DNA of 64,000 nt from Rahnella inusitata (GTDB taxonomy: Bacteria > Pseudomonadota > Gammaproteobacteria > Enterobacterales > Enterobacteriaceae): the NCBI RefSeq assembly GCF_003263515.1, contig NZ_JYDE01000004.1, forward strand, positions 124,001-188,000. Direction: 5' to 3'. This document shows, piece after piece, positions 21,029 through 30,248 of this stretch. A program made the translations under genes and the position numbers. Under the pieces are notes generated by a model. It had not been told where the DNA came from. It was given only the letters and a program-made list of their open reading frames with translations, and searched no databases. Within the stretch, counting starts at the first letter, position 1; each line of letters opens with the position of its first letter.

Positions 21029-22010
21029 CAAAAACCTCTCGAAGTTGATTTCTCAACACGAATTCTGGCTGGGACTACTGGTGCTGGCGTTGGTGATTGG
21101 CCTGAGCATAAGCACTCAGGAATTCATGACGCTCGGCAACCTGACCGACGTCGCCACCAGTTACGCCATTCTCGGCATTCTGGCCTGTGGCCTGTTTGTG
21201 GTGCTGATTGCCGGCGGGATTGATATCTCCTTCCCTGCCGTCACCTCCATCGGGCAGTACGTGATGGCGAGTTACATCATTCACCACGGCGGCAGTTTCC
21301 CGCTGGCGTTTGCGATGTCGATGGGCACCGGTTTATTGCTCGGGCTGGTCAACGGTTTTCTGGTCTACTGGCTGCGCGTTCCGGCCATCATCATTACTAT
21401 CGCCACGCTGAACCTGTTCTACGGTTTGCTGGTGTATCTCACCAATGGCACCTGGCTGTACGGATTCCCCGACTGGTTTATGAACGGCATCAGCTGGTTC
21501 AAATTTACCGCCGCCGATGGCTACGACTATGGACTTACGCTGCCGCTGCTCAGCCTGCTGGGCGTAATTATCGCCACCGGCGTACTGATGAACCGTACCC
21601 GCGTTGGCCGCCAGATTTACGCGATGGGCAGCAACCGCGACGCCGCCTCGCGCCTCGGCCTGAACATTCTGCGCCTGCATTTTTACGTCTACGGCTTTAT
21701 GGGATTACTGGCGGGGATCGCCGCCGTGGTTCAGGCGCAAATCACCCAGTCGGTCGCACCGAATTCCCTGCTCGGCTACGAGCTGACGGTGCTGGCCGCG
21801 GTGGTTCTTGGCGGCACCAGCATGACCGGCGGACGCGGTTCGCTGACCGGCACCATTCTCGGCGTCATGCTGCTGGCATTTTTGCAAAACGGACTGACGC
21901 TGCTGAGTATTTCCTCTTACTGGCATCAGGTTTTCAGCGGCGTGATCATTTTGATCAGCATCAGCAGCACCGCGTGGAACGAAAAACGCAAACTGGCGAA
22001 GGGGATGTGA
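21021..22010 (+). CDS. Sugar ABC transporter permease 1
   Basis: A 329-residue RbsC-type permease with about eight to ten hydrophobic segments. It carries the conserved GGIDISFPAVTSIG near the N-terminal third and VLGGTSMTGGRGSLTGTILG near the C-terminus. The ATG at 21021 overlaps the ATPase stop by eight bases and has GGAG nearby; an open frame from 20958 lies inside the ATPase gene and is not used. It pairs with the following permease to form the channel. Confidence 0.93.
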   Translation: MDNKNLSKLISQHEFWLGLLVLALVIGLSISTQEFMTLGNLTDVATSYAILGILACGLFVVLIAGGIDISFPAVTSIGQYVMASYIIHHGGSFPLAFAMSMGTGLLLGLVNGFLVYWLRVPAIIITIATLNLFYGLLVYLTNGTWLYGFPDWFMNGISWFKFTAADGYDYGLTLPLLSLLGVIIATGVLMNRTRVGRQIYAMGSNRDAASRLGLNILRLHFYVYGFMGLLAGIAAVVQAQITQSVAPNSLLGYELTVLAAVVLGGTSMTGGRGSLTGTILGVMLLAFLQNGLTLLSISSYWHQVFSGVIILISISSTAWNEKRKLAKGM

Positions 22011-22011
22011 C

Positions 22012-22965
22012 ATGAGCACCTTAAACCGATTTTTCCCCGGCGACCGCATCATCCGTTTGCAGTTGCTGATCATCGTCGCCGTGGCCGTGTTGTTCTCGTT
22101 CACGCTGGGTGGCAGTTTTTACAGCGTCGGTAATTTCCAGTCGATCTCCTCGCAGCTGCCGATTCTGGGCATGCTGGCGCTGGGGATGGGTATCACCATG
22201 CTTACCGGCGGGATTAACCTGTCGGTGATTGCCGGGGCCAACGCCTGTTCTCTGGCAATGGCGGCAATTATGGTCGCGCACCCCGGCCAGCCGGAATATT
22301 TCGCGCTGGCCTTGCTGGCCGGACTGGCGGTTGCCGTGGTGATTGGCGTGCTAAACGGTGCGCTGATCGCTTACATCGGTGTATCGCCGATTCTGGCGAC
22401 CCTCGGCACCATGACGCTGATCGCCGGGCTGAATATTCTGCTCACCAACGGCGCGGTGATTTCCGGTTTCCCACCGGCGATTCAGTATCTCAGCAACGGC
22501 AGCGTGCTCGGTATCCCGGTCGCCCTGCTGCTGTTTCTGCTGGTCGCGCTGCTGTTGTGGGTGTTACTCGAACACACCACGCTGGGCCGCAGCCTGTATC
22601 TGATGGGCTCCAACGAACAGGCCACGCGCTTTAGCGGCGTCAACACCCACAAAGTCACCATCGCGGTGTACGTCCTTTCCGCCCTGCTCGGCTGGGGCGC
22701 GGCGTTGCTGATGATGTCCAAATTTAACTCGGCGAAAGCGGGCTATGGCGACTCTTATCTGCTGGTCACCATTCTCGCGTCCGTGCTCGGCGGGATCAAT
22801 CCCGACGGCGGGTTCGGACGGGTCATCGGGCTGGTGCTGGCGCTGATCGTCCTGCAAATGCTGGAAAGCGGCCTGAACCTGATGGGCGTCAGCAGTTACC
22901 TGACGATGGCACTCTGGGGCGGCGTCCTGATCCTGTTTATCGCCTTACAAAATCGACAATCTTAA
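22012..22965 (+). CDS. Sugar ABC transporter permease 2
   Basis: A 317-residue RbsC-type permease, a paralogue of the preceding one. It has GMGITMLTGGINLSVIAGAN (about 61-80) and the EAA-like region LASVLGGINPDGGFGR. It starts one base after the permease 1 stop, so the two are almost certainly coupled. Two different permeases with one double-domain ATPase is the arrangement of the Lsr and Rha importers. Confidence 0.93.
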   Translation: MSTLNRFFPGDRIIRLQLLIIVAVAVLFSFTLGGSFYSVGNFQSISSQLPILGMLALGMGITMLTGGINLSVIAGANACSLAMAAIMVAHPGQPEYFALALLAGLAVAVVIGVLNGALIAYIGVSPILATLGTMTLIAGLNILLTNGAVISGFPPAIQYLSNGSVLGIPVALLLFLLVALLLWVLLEHTTLGRSLYLMGSNEQATRFSGVNTHKVTIAVYVLSALLGWGAALLMMSKFNSAKAGYGDSYLLVTILASVLGGINPDGGFGRVIGLVLALIVLQMLESGLNLMGVSSYLTMALWGGVLILFIALQNRQS

Positions 22966-22994
22966 GCTCACGCTTTTTACAGAAGGGAACGAAC

Positions 22995-24635
22995 ATGGCG
23001 AGTTATTTTATTGGAGTAGACGTAGGAACCGGCAGCGCCCGCGCGGGCGTCTTCGACATGACCGGCCGCATGGTCGGCCAGGCCAGCCGTGAGATCACGC
23101 TGTACCGCCCGAAAGCCGATTTCGTCGAGCAGTCTTCAGACGAGATCTGGCAATCCGTCTGCAACGCCGTCAAAGATGCGGTGAATCAGGCCGATATCAA
23201 CCCGATTCAGGTCAAAGGCATCGGCTTCGATGCCACCTGTTCGCTGGTGGTGCTGGATAAAGAAGGCAAACCGCTGACCGTCAGCCCGTCAGGGCGCAGC
23301 GAGCAAAACATCATTGTGTGGATGGATCACCGTGCCATCACGCAGGCCGAACGCATCAACGCCACCGGCCATCGCGTGCTGGAATTTGTCGGCGGAATTA
23401 TTTCACCGGAGATGCAAACACCGAAACTTTTGTGGCTGAAACAGCATATGCCAACGACATGGAACAACGTCGGGCATCTGTTTGATCTGCCGGATTTCCT
23501 GACCTGGCGCGCCACGCAGAGCACCACCCGTTCGCTGTGTTCTACGGTGTGTAAATGGACCTACATCGGCCACGAAGACCGCTGGGATCCGAGCTATTTC
23601 CGCCAGATCGGGCTGGAAGATTTGCTGGAAAACAACGCGGCGAAAATCGGCAGCGAGGTCAAAACCATGGGCGAACCGCTGGGGCATGGCCTGACGCAGC
23701 GCGCCGCCGCCGAAATGGGTCTGATGGCGGGCACGGCGGTCAGCGTGTCGATTATCGATGCCCACGCAGGCAGCCTTGGCATTCTCGGCGCCAGCGGAGC
23801 CTCCGGCGAATCGGCAGATTTCGACAACCGTATCGCGCTGATCGGCGGCACCTCGACGGCGCACATGGCGATGTCGCGCAGCGCCCGCTATATCGGCGGG
23901 ATCTGGGGGCCGTACTTTTCCGCCATCCTGCCGGACTACTGGCTGAACGAAGGCGGCCAGTCCACTACCGGCGCGCTGATCGACCACGTCATTCAGTCAC
24001 ACCCTTGTTATCAGGACTTGCTTAAACAGGGCAAAGACAGCGGCAAAACCATCTATGAAGTGCTGAACGGCATTTTGCGCAAAATGGCCGGGGAGCCGGA
24101 GGATATTGCCTTCCTGACCAAAGACATTCATATGCTGCCCTATTTCCACGGTAACCGTTCGCCGCGCGCCAACCCGACACTCACCGGAACGCTGACCGGA
24201 CTGAAGCTCTCGCGCACCCCGGAAGATATGGCGCTGCATTATCTGGCCACCATTCAGGCGCTGGCGCTCGGCACCCGTCATATTATTGAAACCATGAATC
24301 AGAGCGGTTACCGCATTGATACCATGATGGCCAGCGGCGGCGGCACCAAAAATCCGGTATTTGTCCAGGAGCACTCCAACGCCACCGGTTGTGCAATGTT
24401 ACTGCCGGAAGAGAGCGAAGCGATGCTGCTCGGCAGCGCCATGATGGGCACGGTCGCGGCGGGCGCGTACGATTCTCTGCCGGAGGCGATGGCCGCCATG
24501 AGCCGTATCGGCAAAACCGTCACTCCGCAGACCAACAAAATCAAAGAATATTACGACCGTAAATACCGCGTATTCCATGAGATGTACCACGACAGCATGA
24601 AGTACCGCCGCCTGATGCAGGGGGAAACCGAGTGA
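22995..24635 (+). CDS. FGGY-family pentulose kinase (D-ribulokinase-like)
   Basis: A 546-residue FGGY carbohydrate kinase. The N-terminal phosphate motif is FIGVDVGTGSARAG (about 5-18), and the catalytic Asp region is SIIDAHAGSLG near residue 255. The C-terminal domain has the MMASGGGTKNPVF motif. Length and motifs fit the pentulose-kinase branch (yeast YDR109C/human FGGY type, which act on D-ribulose) rather than xylulokinase or glycerol kinase. It would phosphorylate the imported or isomerised ketopentose. It lies 29 bp after the importer and overlaps the next gene. Confidence 0.85.
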   Translation: MASYFIGVDVGTGSARAGVFDMTGRMVGQASREITLYRPKADFVEQSSDEIWQSVCNAVKDAVNQADINPIQVKGIGFDATCSLVVLDKEGKPLTVSPSGRSEQNIIVWMDHRAITQAERINATGHRVLEFVGGIISPEMQTPKLLWLKQHMPTTWNNVGHLFDLPDFLTWRATQSTTRSLCSTVCKWTYIGHEDRWDPSYFRQIGLEDLLENNAAKIGSEVKTMGEPLGHGLTQRAAAEMGLMAGTAVSVSIIDAHAGSLGILGASGASGESADFDNRIALIGGTSTAHMAMSRSARYIGGIWGPYFSAILPDYWLNEGGQSTTGALIDHVIQSHPCYQDLLKQGKDSGKTIYEVLNGILRKMAGEPEDIAFLTKDIHMLPYFHGNRSPRANPTLTGTLTGLKLSRTPEDMALHYLATIQALALGTRHIIETMNQSGYRIDTMMASGGGTKNPVFVQEHSNATGCAMLLPEESEAMLLGSAMMGTVAAGAYDSLPEAMAAMSRIGKTVTPQTNKIKEYYDRKYRVFHEMYHDSMKYRRLMQGETE

Positions 24636-25258
24636 ATACAGAACAAAAATTGACGGCCGAACAGGAGTTTTTGCAAGCGTGTCAGGGCTGGCAGACCTAC
24701 AGCCAGGAGCTGCTGGCGTTGCAAAACAATCTCAACGCCGATACGTGGCAACAGCTGCTGATACTCGTGACCGGCTGCACGGGCAAAATCGCCGTCACTG
24801 GCGTCGGCACCTCGGGCATTGCGGCGCGGAAGATCGCGCATATGCTGGCGTGTGTTGAGCAGCCTGCGGTGTATCTCAGCGCCACCGATGCCGCTCACGG
24901 CGATCTGGGTTTTCTGCGCAGCGATGACCTGATGATACTGATTTCGCGCGGCGGCAATTCCGAAGAGCTGACACGCCTGTTACCGACGCTGAAAGCCAAA
25001 GGCGTGGCTGTTATAAGCGTCACCGAGAATCTGGATTCCGCCATCGCCCGCGCGGCGACGCTGGTGGTGAAGACGCATATTCAACGGGAAATCGATCCCT
25101 TAAATATGCTGGCCACGACCTCCATCGTGCTGGTGCTGGCAGTGTTCGACGCGCTGTGCGGCAACATCATGCGCCGCAACGGGTTCGATCAGCAGCGGCT
25201 GCTGAAAGTCCATCCGGGGGGAAACGTCGGGAAAACATTGCGGGAGCAGGACGTGTGA
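24632..25258 (+). CDS. SIS-domain sugar-phosphate isomerase (KdsD/GutQ-like, no CBS domains)
   Basis: A 208-residue SIS protein. Conserved parts are VTGVGTSGIAARKIAHML (about 55-72), ISRGGNSEEL (about 108-117) and HPGGNVGKTL near the C-terminus, the last typical of arabinose-5-phosphate isomerases. KdsD and GutQ carry two extra CBS domains (about 320 aa); these are absent here, as in known SIS-only forms. A likely reaction is aldose/ketose 5-phosphate interconversion feeding the pentose phosphate pathway, but the substrate is not shown. It starts at GTG, overlapping the kinase stop (GTGA), with AGGGGGA upstream. Confidence 0.8.
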   Translation: MNTEQKLTAEQEFLQACQGWQTYSQELLALQNNLNADTWQQLLILVTGCTGKIAVTGVGTSGIAARKIAHMLACVEQPAVYLSATDAAHGDLGFLRSDDLMILISRGGNSEELTRLLPTLKAKGVAVISVTENLDSAIARAATLVVKTHIQREIDPLNMLATTSIVLVLAVFDALCGNIMRRNGFDQQRLLKVHPGGNVGKTLREQDV

Positions 25259-26680
25259 TCACCCCCTGATTTCCTCCCCGACCAGCGCCGCCAGCACTGA
25301 AATAGCGCGGGCAGTGTGCGGCCCCCATTCGAACGAGGTGTTGATGCGGATGCAGTGGCGGAAACGTTCGTCGGCGGAAAACATGGTGCCCGGCGCAATG
25401 CTGACGCCTTTCGCCAGCGCGAGCTGGTAGATACGCGCCGCATCAACGTTTTCGCCAAGATCCAGCCACAAGAAATAACCACCTTTGGGCTGGCTGACCG
25501 AGACCTGTGCAGGAAATTCTTTGATGATGGCGTGGTGCATCGCCATCTGTCGCTGTTCGAGGACGCGGCGCAGCCGACGCAGATGGGTATCGTAACCGCC
25601 CTGCTGTAAATAATCCGCCAGCGCCAGTTGTACCGGAACGCTGGCCGATAATGTGCTCATCAGCTGTAACCGCTGAATACGCTCGGCATAAGCCCCCGCC
25701 GCCACCCAGCCGACGCGAAAACCCGGTGCCAGACATTTTGAAAATGACGAACAGTGCAGAATTTCGCTGCGGTAGGAGGTGGCTTTCAGCGGCACGGCGC
25801 GTTCACTGCCAAAATAAAGTTCGCTGTAAACGTCGTCTTCTATAATAGCGACCTGATGCGCCTGTAAAATTTCCACCAGCCGCACTTTGTTCTCAGGCGG
25901 CAACGTGCAGCCCAGTGGGTTCTGAAAACTGGACATCAGCCAGCAGGCTTTGATCGGGTAAGTGTCCAGCGCTTTTTCCAGCGCATCCGGATCCATGCCA
26001 AAACGCACATCCGTCGGTATCGCCACGGCTTTTAGTTTGCGCCGTTCAATAGCCTGCAAAACCCCGTAAAAGGCCGGAGACTCAATCGCCACCCAGTCAC
26101 CCGGTTCGGTCACCATCTGCAAACTCAGCCCCAGCGATTCCATTGCGCCAGAGGTAATGACGATTTCATCCGGCGCGACTTGAATGCCGTTTTGCGCGTA
26201 GCGCTGCGCGATACTGCGGCGAAGTTCTTCGTTGCCCGGCGGTAAATTGGCGGTGGCGCTGTGCGGTGACATCCGGCGAACGGCGCTGGCAAGGGAGCGT
26301 GCCAGACGTGGCTGCGGGAATAAGGTCGGGTCGGGAAACGCCGAGCCGAGTGGCACGACAGCCGGATCCTGTCCGGCTTTGAGGATATCGAAAATCGCGT
26401 CGTTGACGTCTATCTGTTCGGCGGCGTGCAACCGCTCATCCGGCTGATGACGCACCGGACGCTGCAATCCTGCCGCGACGTAATAGCCGGATTGCGGTCT
26501 GGCGACGATCACGCCCTGACTTTCCAGTAGCTGGTAAGCCTGCAAAACCGTCATCAGGCTCAGACCGGACTGTTTACAGGTATCGCGCAGCGAAGGCAGG
26601 CGATCGCCGGGCAGCCAGACCTGCATCTCGATTTGTTTGCGCAGCGTGCGCGCCAGTGTAGCGTAGCGGGATTCAGTCAT
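25259..26680 (-). CDS. MocR-type transcriptional regulator (YdcR-like, GntR HTH + aminotransferase domain)
   Basis: A 473-residue protein. The N-terminal GntR winged helix is WLPGDRLPSLRDTCKQSGLSLMTVLQAYQLLESQG (within residues 20-60; two segments shown). The rest is a class I aminotransferase-like domain with the PLP lysine in SSFSKCLAPGFRVGW. It resembles E. coli YdcR along its length. MocR proteins bind PLP or PLP adducts and control nearby genes. It converges on the sugar operon with abutting stops, so it need not be its regulator. I use the ATG at 26680; an upstream GTG (26692) is possible. Confidence 0.85.
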   Translation of the reverse strand: MTESRYATLARTLRKQIEMQVWLPGDRLPSLRDTCKQSGLSLMTVLQAYQLLESQGVIVARPQSGYYVAAGLQRPVRHQPDERLHAAEQIDVNDAIFDILKAGQDPAVVPLGSAFPDPTLFPQPRLARSLASAVRRMSPHSATANLPPGNEELRRSIAQRYAQNGIQVAPDEIVITSGAMESLGLSLQMVTEPGDWVAIESPAFYGVLQAIERRKLKAVAIPTDVRFGMDPDALEKALDTYPIKACWLMSSFQNPLGCTLPPENKVRLVEILQAHQVAIIEDDVYSELYFGSERAVPLKATSYRSEILHCSSFSKCLAPGFRVGWVAAGAYAERIQRLQLMSTLSASVPVQLALADYLQQGGYDTHLRRLRRVLEQRQMAMHHAIIKEFPAQVSVSQPKGGYFLWLDLGENVDAARIYQLALAKGVSIAPGTMFSADERFRHCIRINTSFEWGPHTARAISVLAALVGEEIRG

Positions 26681-26692
26681 CGTCCGGGTCAC

Positions 26693-27046
26693 TGTTACAG
26701 GGAGTGTTAATGGAATGAAAACTATTATGCCTGTTTAGGGCGATCACCGCTAAGTAAACCCTGAGTAAACTTCTGGCATTCTTTACACGCGGGCTATAGC
26801 GGCGAAACATTCAGCATGTTAATGTGTGAACTCACTGCATTACTCGGATTTATCTGAACATCCATTCACGTCTGTTCGCCTAACCTTACGCTTTCTAAAC
26901 ATTTTCTCCATGATTGCCGGAAAAATGACACTTCGCCTTTCACTCTTTTACATCATCATCGCATTACTATTCATTGGATTCAGTAGACTTGCTTTCGTCG
27001 AAACAAAACGGGCGACGTGCCTGAATCTCCAATGAGGAATTTAATT
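26693..27046. other. Region between the MocR gene and spy
   Basis: Contains the candidate CpxR box and AT-rich leader sequence of spy. A short open frame on the plus strand (26826-27035) has no ribosome site and no recognisable family. Confidence 0.4.
26754..26769 (+). promoter_or_regulatory. Candidate CpxR box
   Basis: GTAAA-CCCTGA-GTAAA is a direct repeat like the CpxR consensus GTAAA-N5-GTAAA, with six rather than five bases between. A -10-like TATAGC (26795-26800) lies downstream. It faces spy, a known Cpx/Bae target in E. coli, but would leave a leader of about 240 nt. Confidence 0.45.
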
Positions 27047-27556
27047 ATGCGTAAACTTACCGCAATGATTGTGGCTTCAACTCTGGCTCTGAGCTCTGCT
27101 TCTTTCGCGTTTGCTGCTGAGACGACTGCAACACCAGCGCCTGACGCACCGGCCGCGACACACGGAAAAATGCTGCACCATAAAGGTCCGCAACATATGA
27201 ATCCGTTCGCAGGCCTGAATCTGACTGAGCAGCAAAAAACTCAGATGAAAGACATTATGAAAGACAGCGGCGCACGTCCGGATCGCGCAGCAATGAAAGC
27301 GCAGATGGATCAGATGCACAACCTGGTGGCTTCCGACAGTTTTGACGAAGCGAAAGTGAAATCACAGATTGATACCATCACCAAAGCGCAGTCCGACCGT
27401 ATGCTCGACCGCGCCCGTGCTGAAAACAAGATGTACAACCTGCTGACGCCAGAGCAGAAAAAACAGTTCAACGAGAACTATCAGAAGCGTGCTGAGAAAA
27501 TGGAACAGATGCGTGACCACAAACCAGGTCAGCCAAAACCAGCGACTGCTGAATAA
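27047..27556 (+). CDS. spy: Periplasmic chaperone Spy (CpxP family)
   Basis: A 169-residue precursor: MRKLTAMIVASTLALSS then a signal cleavage near FAFAAE. The mature part is helical and has the two LTxxQ motifs that define the family, LTEQQ (near 65) and LTPEQ (near 133). Spy is an ATP-independent, cradle-shaped chaperone in the periplasm induced by envelope stress. I use the ATG at 27047 because GAGGAA lies 9 bases before it; an upstream in-frame ATG at 27032 would weaken the signal peptide. It ends at a strong terminator. Confidence 0.92.
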   Translation: MRKLTAMIVASTLALSSASFAFAAETTATPAPDAPAATHGKMLHHKGPQHMNPFAGLNLTEQQKTQMKDIMKDSGARPDRAAMKAQMDQMHNLVASDSFDEAKVKSQIDTITKAQSDRMLDRARAENKMYNLLTPEQKKQFNENYQKRAEKMEQMRDHKPGQPKPATAE

Positions 27557-27591
27557 GTTCTGATACCGTAACTCACAGGTTTTACCCACAG

Positions 27592-27619
27592 ACCGGCCTT
27601 CTCCAGGCCGGTTTTTTTT
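27592..27619 (+). terminator. spy terminator
   Basis: ACCGGCCT ... AGGCCGGT hairpin followed by eight T residues, 36 bp after the spy stop. Confidence 0.92.
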
Positions 27620-27865
27620 GTGCTTTTATCCCCGCGCCGCCACAACTTTGATGTCATCCGACCAGCCGTCTCGGTGCAAACCGTCAACCGCATCACATTT
27701 TCATCTTTAACTTCAAACTTTTCTGTTCAAAAACATTATTTTCATCCAGTAATTTAACAAAGTCGTAACGTGCAAATCTGCCGACGACCCTTACCTACCT
27801 ACATTACACTCTCGCAAAAAAAAGTGGCCAGCCCTGCGCCGGACCACTCACAAGGAGTTGTTATC
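27620..27865. other. Upstream region of cstA
   Basis: No gene. It must hold the cstA promoter. I did not see a clear CRP site or a clear BtsR-type site. Confidence 0.4.
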
Positions 27866-29950
27866 ATGAAAAGCGTCAAGTCCGGGATAACCTGGCTGGT
27901 GGTGGCGTTAATCGGAGCCTTTGCTTTTTGCATGCTGGCTTTAAGCCGTGGTGAACACGTCAACGCCCTCTGGCTGGTGGTTGCCGCCATCGCCTGTTAC
28001 AGCATTGCTTACCGTTTTTACAGCCTGTTTATCGCTGAAAAAGTCTTTGAACTCGATGATAAACGCATGACCCCCGCCGAACGACACAACGACGGGCTCG
28101 ATTACGTGCCGACCAATAAATGGGTGTTGTTCGGCCACCACTTTGCGGCGATTGCCGGTGCCGGGCCGCTGGTCGGTCCGATCCTCGCCGCGCAGATGGG
28201 GTTCCTGCCGGGCACCATCTGGATTTTGGTCGGCGTTATGCTGGCCGGTGCGGTGCAGGATTTCCTGATTCTGTTCATTTCCACCCGCCGCGACGGGCGC
28301 TCGCTGGGTGAAATGGCCAAACAGGAACTGGGCAACTTTGCCGGCGTGGTCACCATGCTCGGCGCGCTGGGCGTGATGATCATCATTCTGTCGGCACTGG
28401 CGCTGGTGGTGGTGAAAGCGCTGGCCGACAGCCCGTGGGGTCTGTTCACCATTGCCGCGACCATTCCGATCGCCCTGTTTATGGGCGTTTACATGCGTTT
28501 TCTTCGTCCGGGGAAAATCGCCGAAGTCTCGGTGATTGGCTTCGTGCTGATGATGCTGGCGATTATCTACGGCGGCAACGTCGCGGCGGATCCTTACTGG
28601 GGACCGTTCTTTACCTTGCACGGTACGACGCTGACCTGGGTCCTAGTGATTTACGGCTTTATCGCATCGGTTCTGCCCGTCTGGCTGTTGCTGGCACCGC
28701 GTGATTATCTCTCAACCTTCCTGAAAATTGGCGTCATCGCCGGGCTGGCGGTGGGGATCGTCTTTGCCATGCCGGAAATGAAAATGCCAGCGGTGTCGCG
28801 CTTTATTGACGGCAGCGGTCCGGTCTTCTCCGGCAGTTTGTTCCCGTTCCTGTTTATCACTATCGCCTGCGGATCCATCTCGGGTTTCCATGCGCTGGTT
28901 TCCAGCGGCACCACGCCGAAGCTGATTGAACGTGAAAGTCACATCCGCTTTATCGGTTACGGCGCAATGCTGATGGAATCTTTCGTCGCCATCATGGCGC
29001 TGATTTGCGCATCGGTTATCGATCCCGGCGTGTACTTTGCGATGAACTCACCGGCGGCGCTGATTGGCACCACGGTGGAAAGTGCGTCGCAGGTAATTAA
29101 TGGCTGGGGCTTTGTCATCACGCCGGACATCTTGACGCAAATCGCCAAAGACGTCGGCGAGCAGTCGATTCTCTCCCGCGCCGGTGGTGCCCCGACCTTC
29201 GCCGTCGGCATGGCGCACATCATCACCGAGGTGTTTAACAGCCGCGCGATGATGGCGTTCTGGTACCACTTCGCCATCTTGTTCGAAGCGCTGTTTATCC
29301 TGACCGCCGTCGATGCCGGGACCCGCGCCTGCCGCTTTATGGTGCAGGATTTGGTGGGCGTTGCAGTGCCCTCTCTGGCGAACAACCGCTCGTGGCTCGG
29401 CACTTTTGCCGGCACAACCGTGGCGGTCGCGGGCTGGGGCTTCTTCGTTTATCAGGGGGTCGTCGACCCGCTGGGCGGTATCAACACTCTGTGGCCACTG
29501 TTCGGCATCGGTAACCAGATGCTGGCCTCGATGGCGCTGATTCTGGGCACCGTGGTGCTGTTCAAAATGAAGAAACAGCGTTATGCGTGGGTGACGATTT
29601 TGCCGACCGTCTGGCTGTTCATCACCTCTATGACCGCCGGCTGGCAGAAGATTTTCCACGAGAAACCGTCGATTGGTTTCCTGGCGCAGGCGAAGAAATT
29701 CTCTGCGGGGATCGACAGCGGAGAAATCATCAAACCGGCGAAAACGCTGGCGGATATGCACACCATCGTACTGAACAATCAGATTAACGCCGTGCTGTGC
29801 GGATTCTTCATGCTGGTGGCAGTGACGATGCTGGTGTCGTCGTTCTTCGTCATCCGCCGCGCGTTGAAATCCGCCACACCGACGGTGCATGAAACCGCCG
29901 TGGTAAATCGCCGCGAAGGCCGTCCGGCACGTGAGGTGCGCCATGTCTGA
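27866..29950 (+). CDS. cstA: Carbon starvation protein CstA (pyruvate/peptide transporter family)
   Basis: A 694-residue membrane protein with many hydrophobic segments. Family motifs include RHNDGLDYVPTNKWVLFGHHFAAIAGAGPL (about 71-100; first part RHNDGLDYVPT), AVQDFLILF and GVYFAMNSPAAL. It is nearer E. coli CstA (701 aa) than BtsT. The family members CstA and BtsT are proton-coupled pyruvate importers; CstA has also been linked to peptide uptake. The chosen ATG has AAGGAG 9 bases upstream; the open frame from 27770 lacks one. It overlaps the ybdD-like gene by eight bases. Confidence 0.92.
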   Translation: MKSVKSGITWLVVALIGAFAFCMLALSRGEHVNALWLVVAAIACYSIAYRFYSLFIAEKVFELDDKRMTPAERHNDGLDYVPTNKWVLFGHHFAAIAGAGPLVGPILAAQMGFLPGTIWILVGVMLAGAVQDFLILFISTRRDGRSLGEMAKQELGNFAGVVTMLGALGVMIIILSALALVVVKALADSPWGLFTIAATIPIALFMGVYMRFLRPGKIAEVSVIGFVLMMLAIIYGGNVAADPYWGPFFTLHGTTLTWVLVIYGFIASVLPVWLLLAPRDYLSTFLKIGVIAGLAVGIVFAMPEMKMPAVSRFIDGSGPVFSGSLFPFLFITIACGSISGFHALVSSGTTPKLIERESHIRFIGYGAMLMESFVAIMALICASVIDPGVYFAMNSPAALIGTTVESASQVINGWGFVITPDILTQIAKDVGEQSILSRAGGAPTFAVGMAHIITEVFNSRAMMAFWYHFAILFEALFILTAVDAGTRACRFMVQDLVGVAVPSLANNRSWLGTFAGTTVAVAGWGFFVYQGVVDPLGGINTLWPLFGIGNQMLASMALILGTVVLFKMKKQRYAWVTILPTVWLFITSMTAGWQKIFHEKPSIGFLAQAKKFSAGIDSGEIIKPAKTLADMHTIVLNNQINAVLCGFFMLVAVTMLVSSFFVIRRALKSATPTVHETAVVNRREGRPAREVRHV

Positions 29951-30248
29951 TTCGCGCGCTCTGTTCAAAACGCCCCGGTTCGCAGCACTGCACATCATCC
30001 GTTGCCAGCCGCTGTTTATCGTCGAACCTAAGCCGCATAACGTGGCCGACTGGCTGAAACTGGCGATCAGGCGCACTGCCCAAAGCTTCCGGCTGATGGT
30101 GGGGGTTCAGGATTACCAGAATTACGTGCAACATATGAAAGTGCGACATCCGGGTGCCGAGCCCATGACCGAGCGGGAATTTCACCGCCGGTGTCTGGAG
30201 GCGAGATTCCCGAGCGAAGGCGGCAAGATGGGGAAATGCCCGTGTTAA
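29943..30248 (+). CDS. YbdD/YjiX-family small protein with N-terminal extension
   Basis: A 101-residue protein whose C-terminal 65 residues match the short YbdD/YjiX proteins that always follow cstA or btsT: FRLMVGVQDYQNYVQHMKVRHP and MTEREFHRRC (about 52-90). The C-terminus is KCPC rather than the CC of YjiX. About 35 extra residues precede the family domain. The ATG overlaps the cstA stop (ATGTCTGA) with GAGG upstream, supporting coupling; a GTG at 30040 would give a family-length product. Function is not established; genetic linkage suggests a role in transporter activity. Confidence 0.8.
   Translation: MSDSRALFKTPRFAALHIIRCQPLFIVEPKPHNVADWLKLAIRRTAQSFRLMVGVQDYQNYVQHMKVRHPGAEPMTEREFHRRCLEARFPSEGGKMGKCPC

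Noticed and set aside
26826..27035. 69-codon plus-strand frame before spy
   Set aside because: No ribosome site, no family match, and it lies in the probable spy leader.
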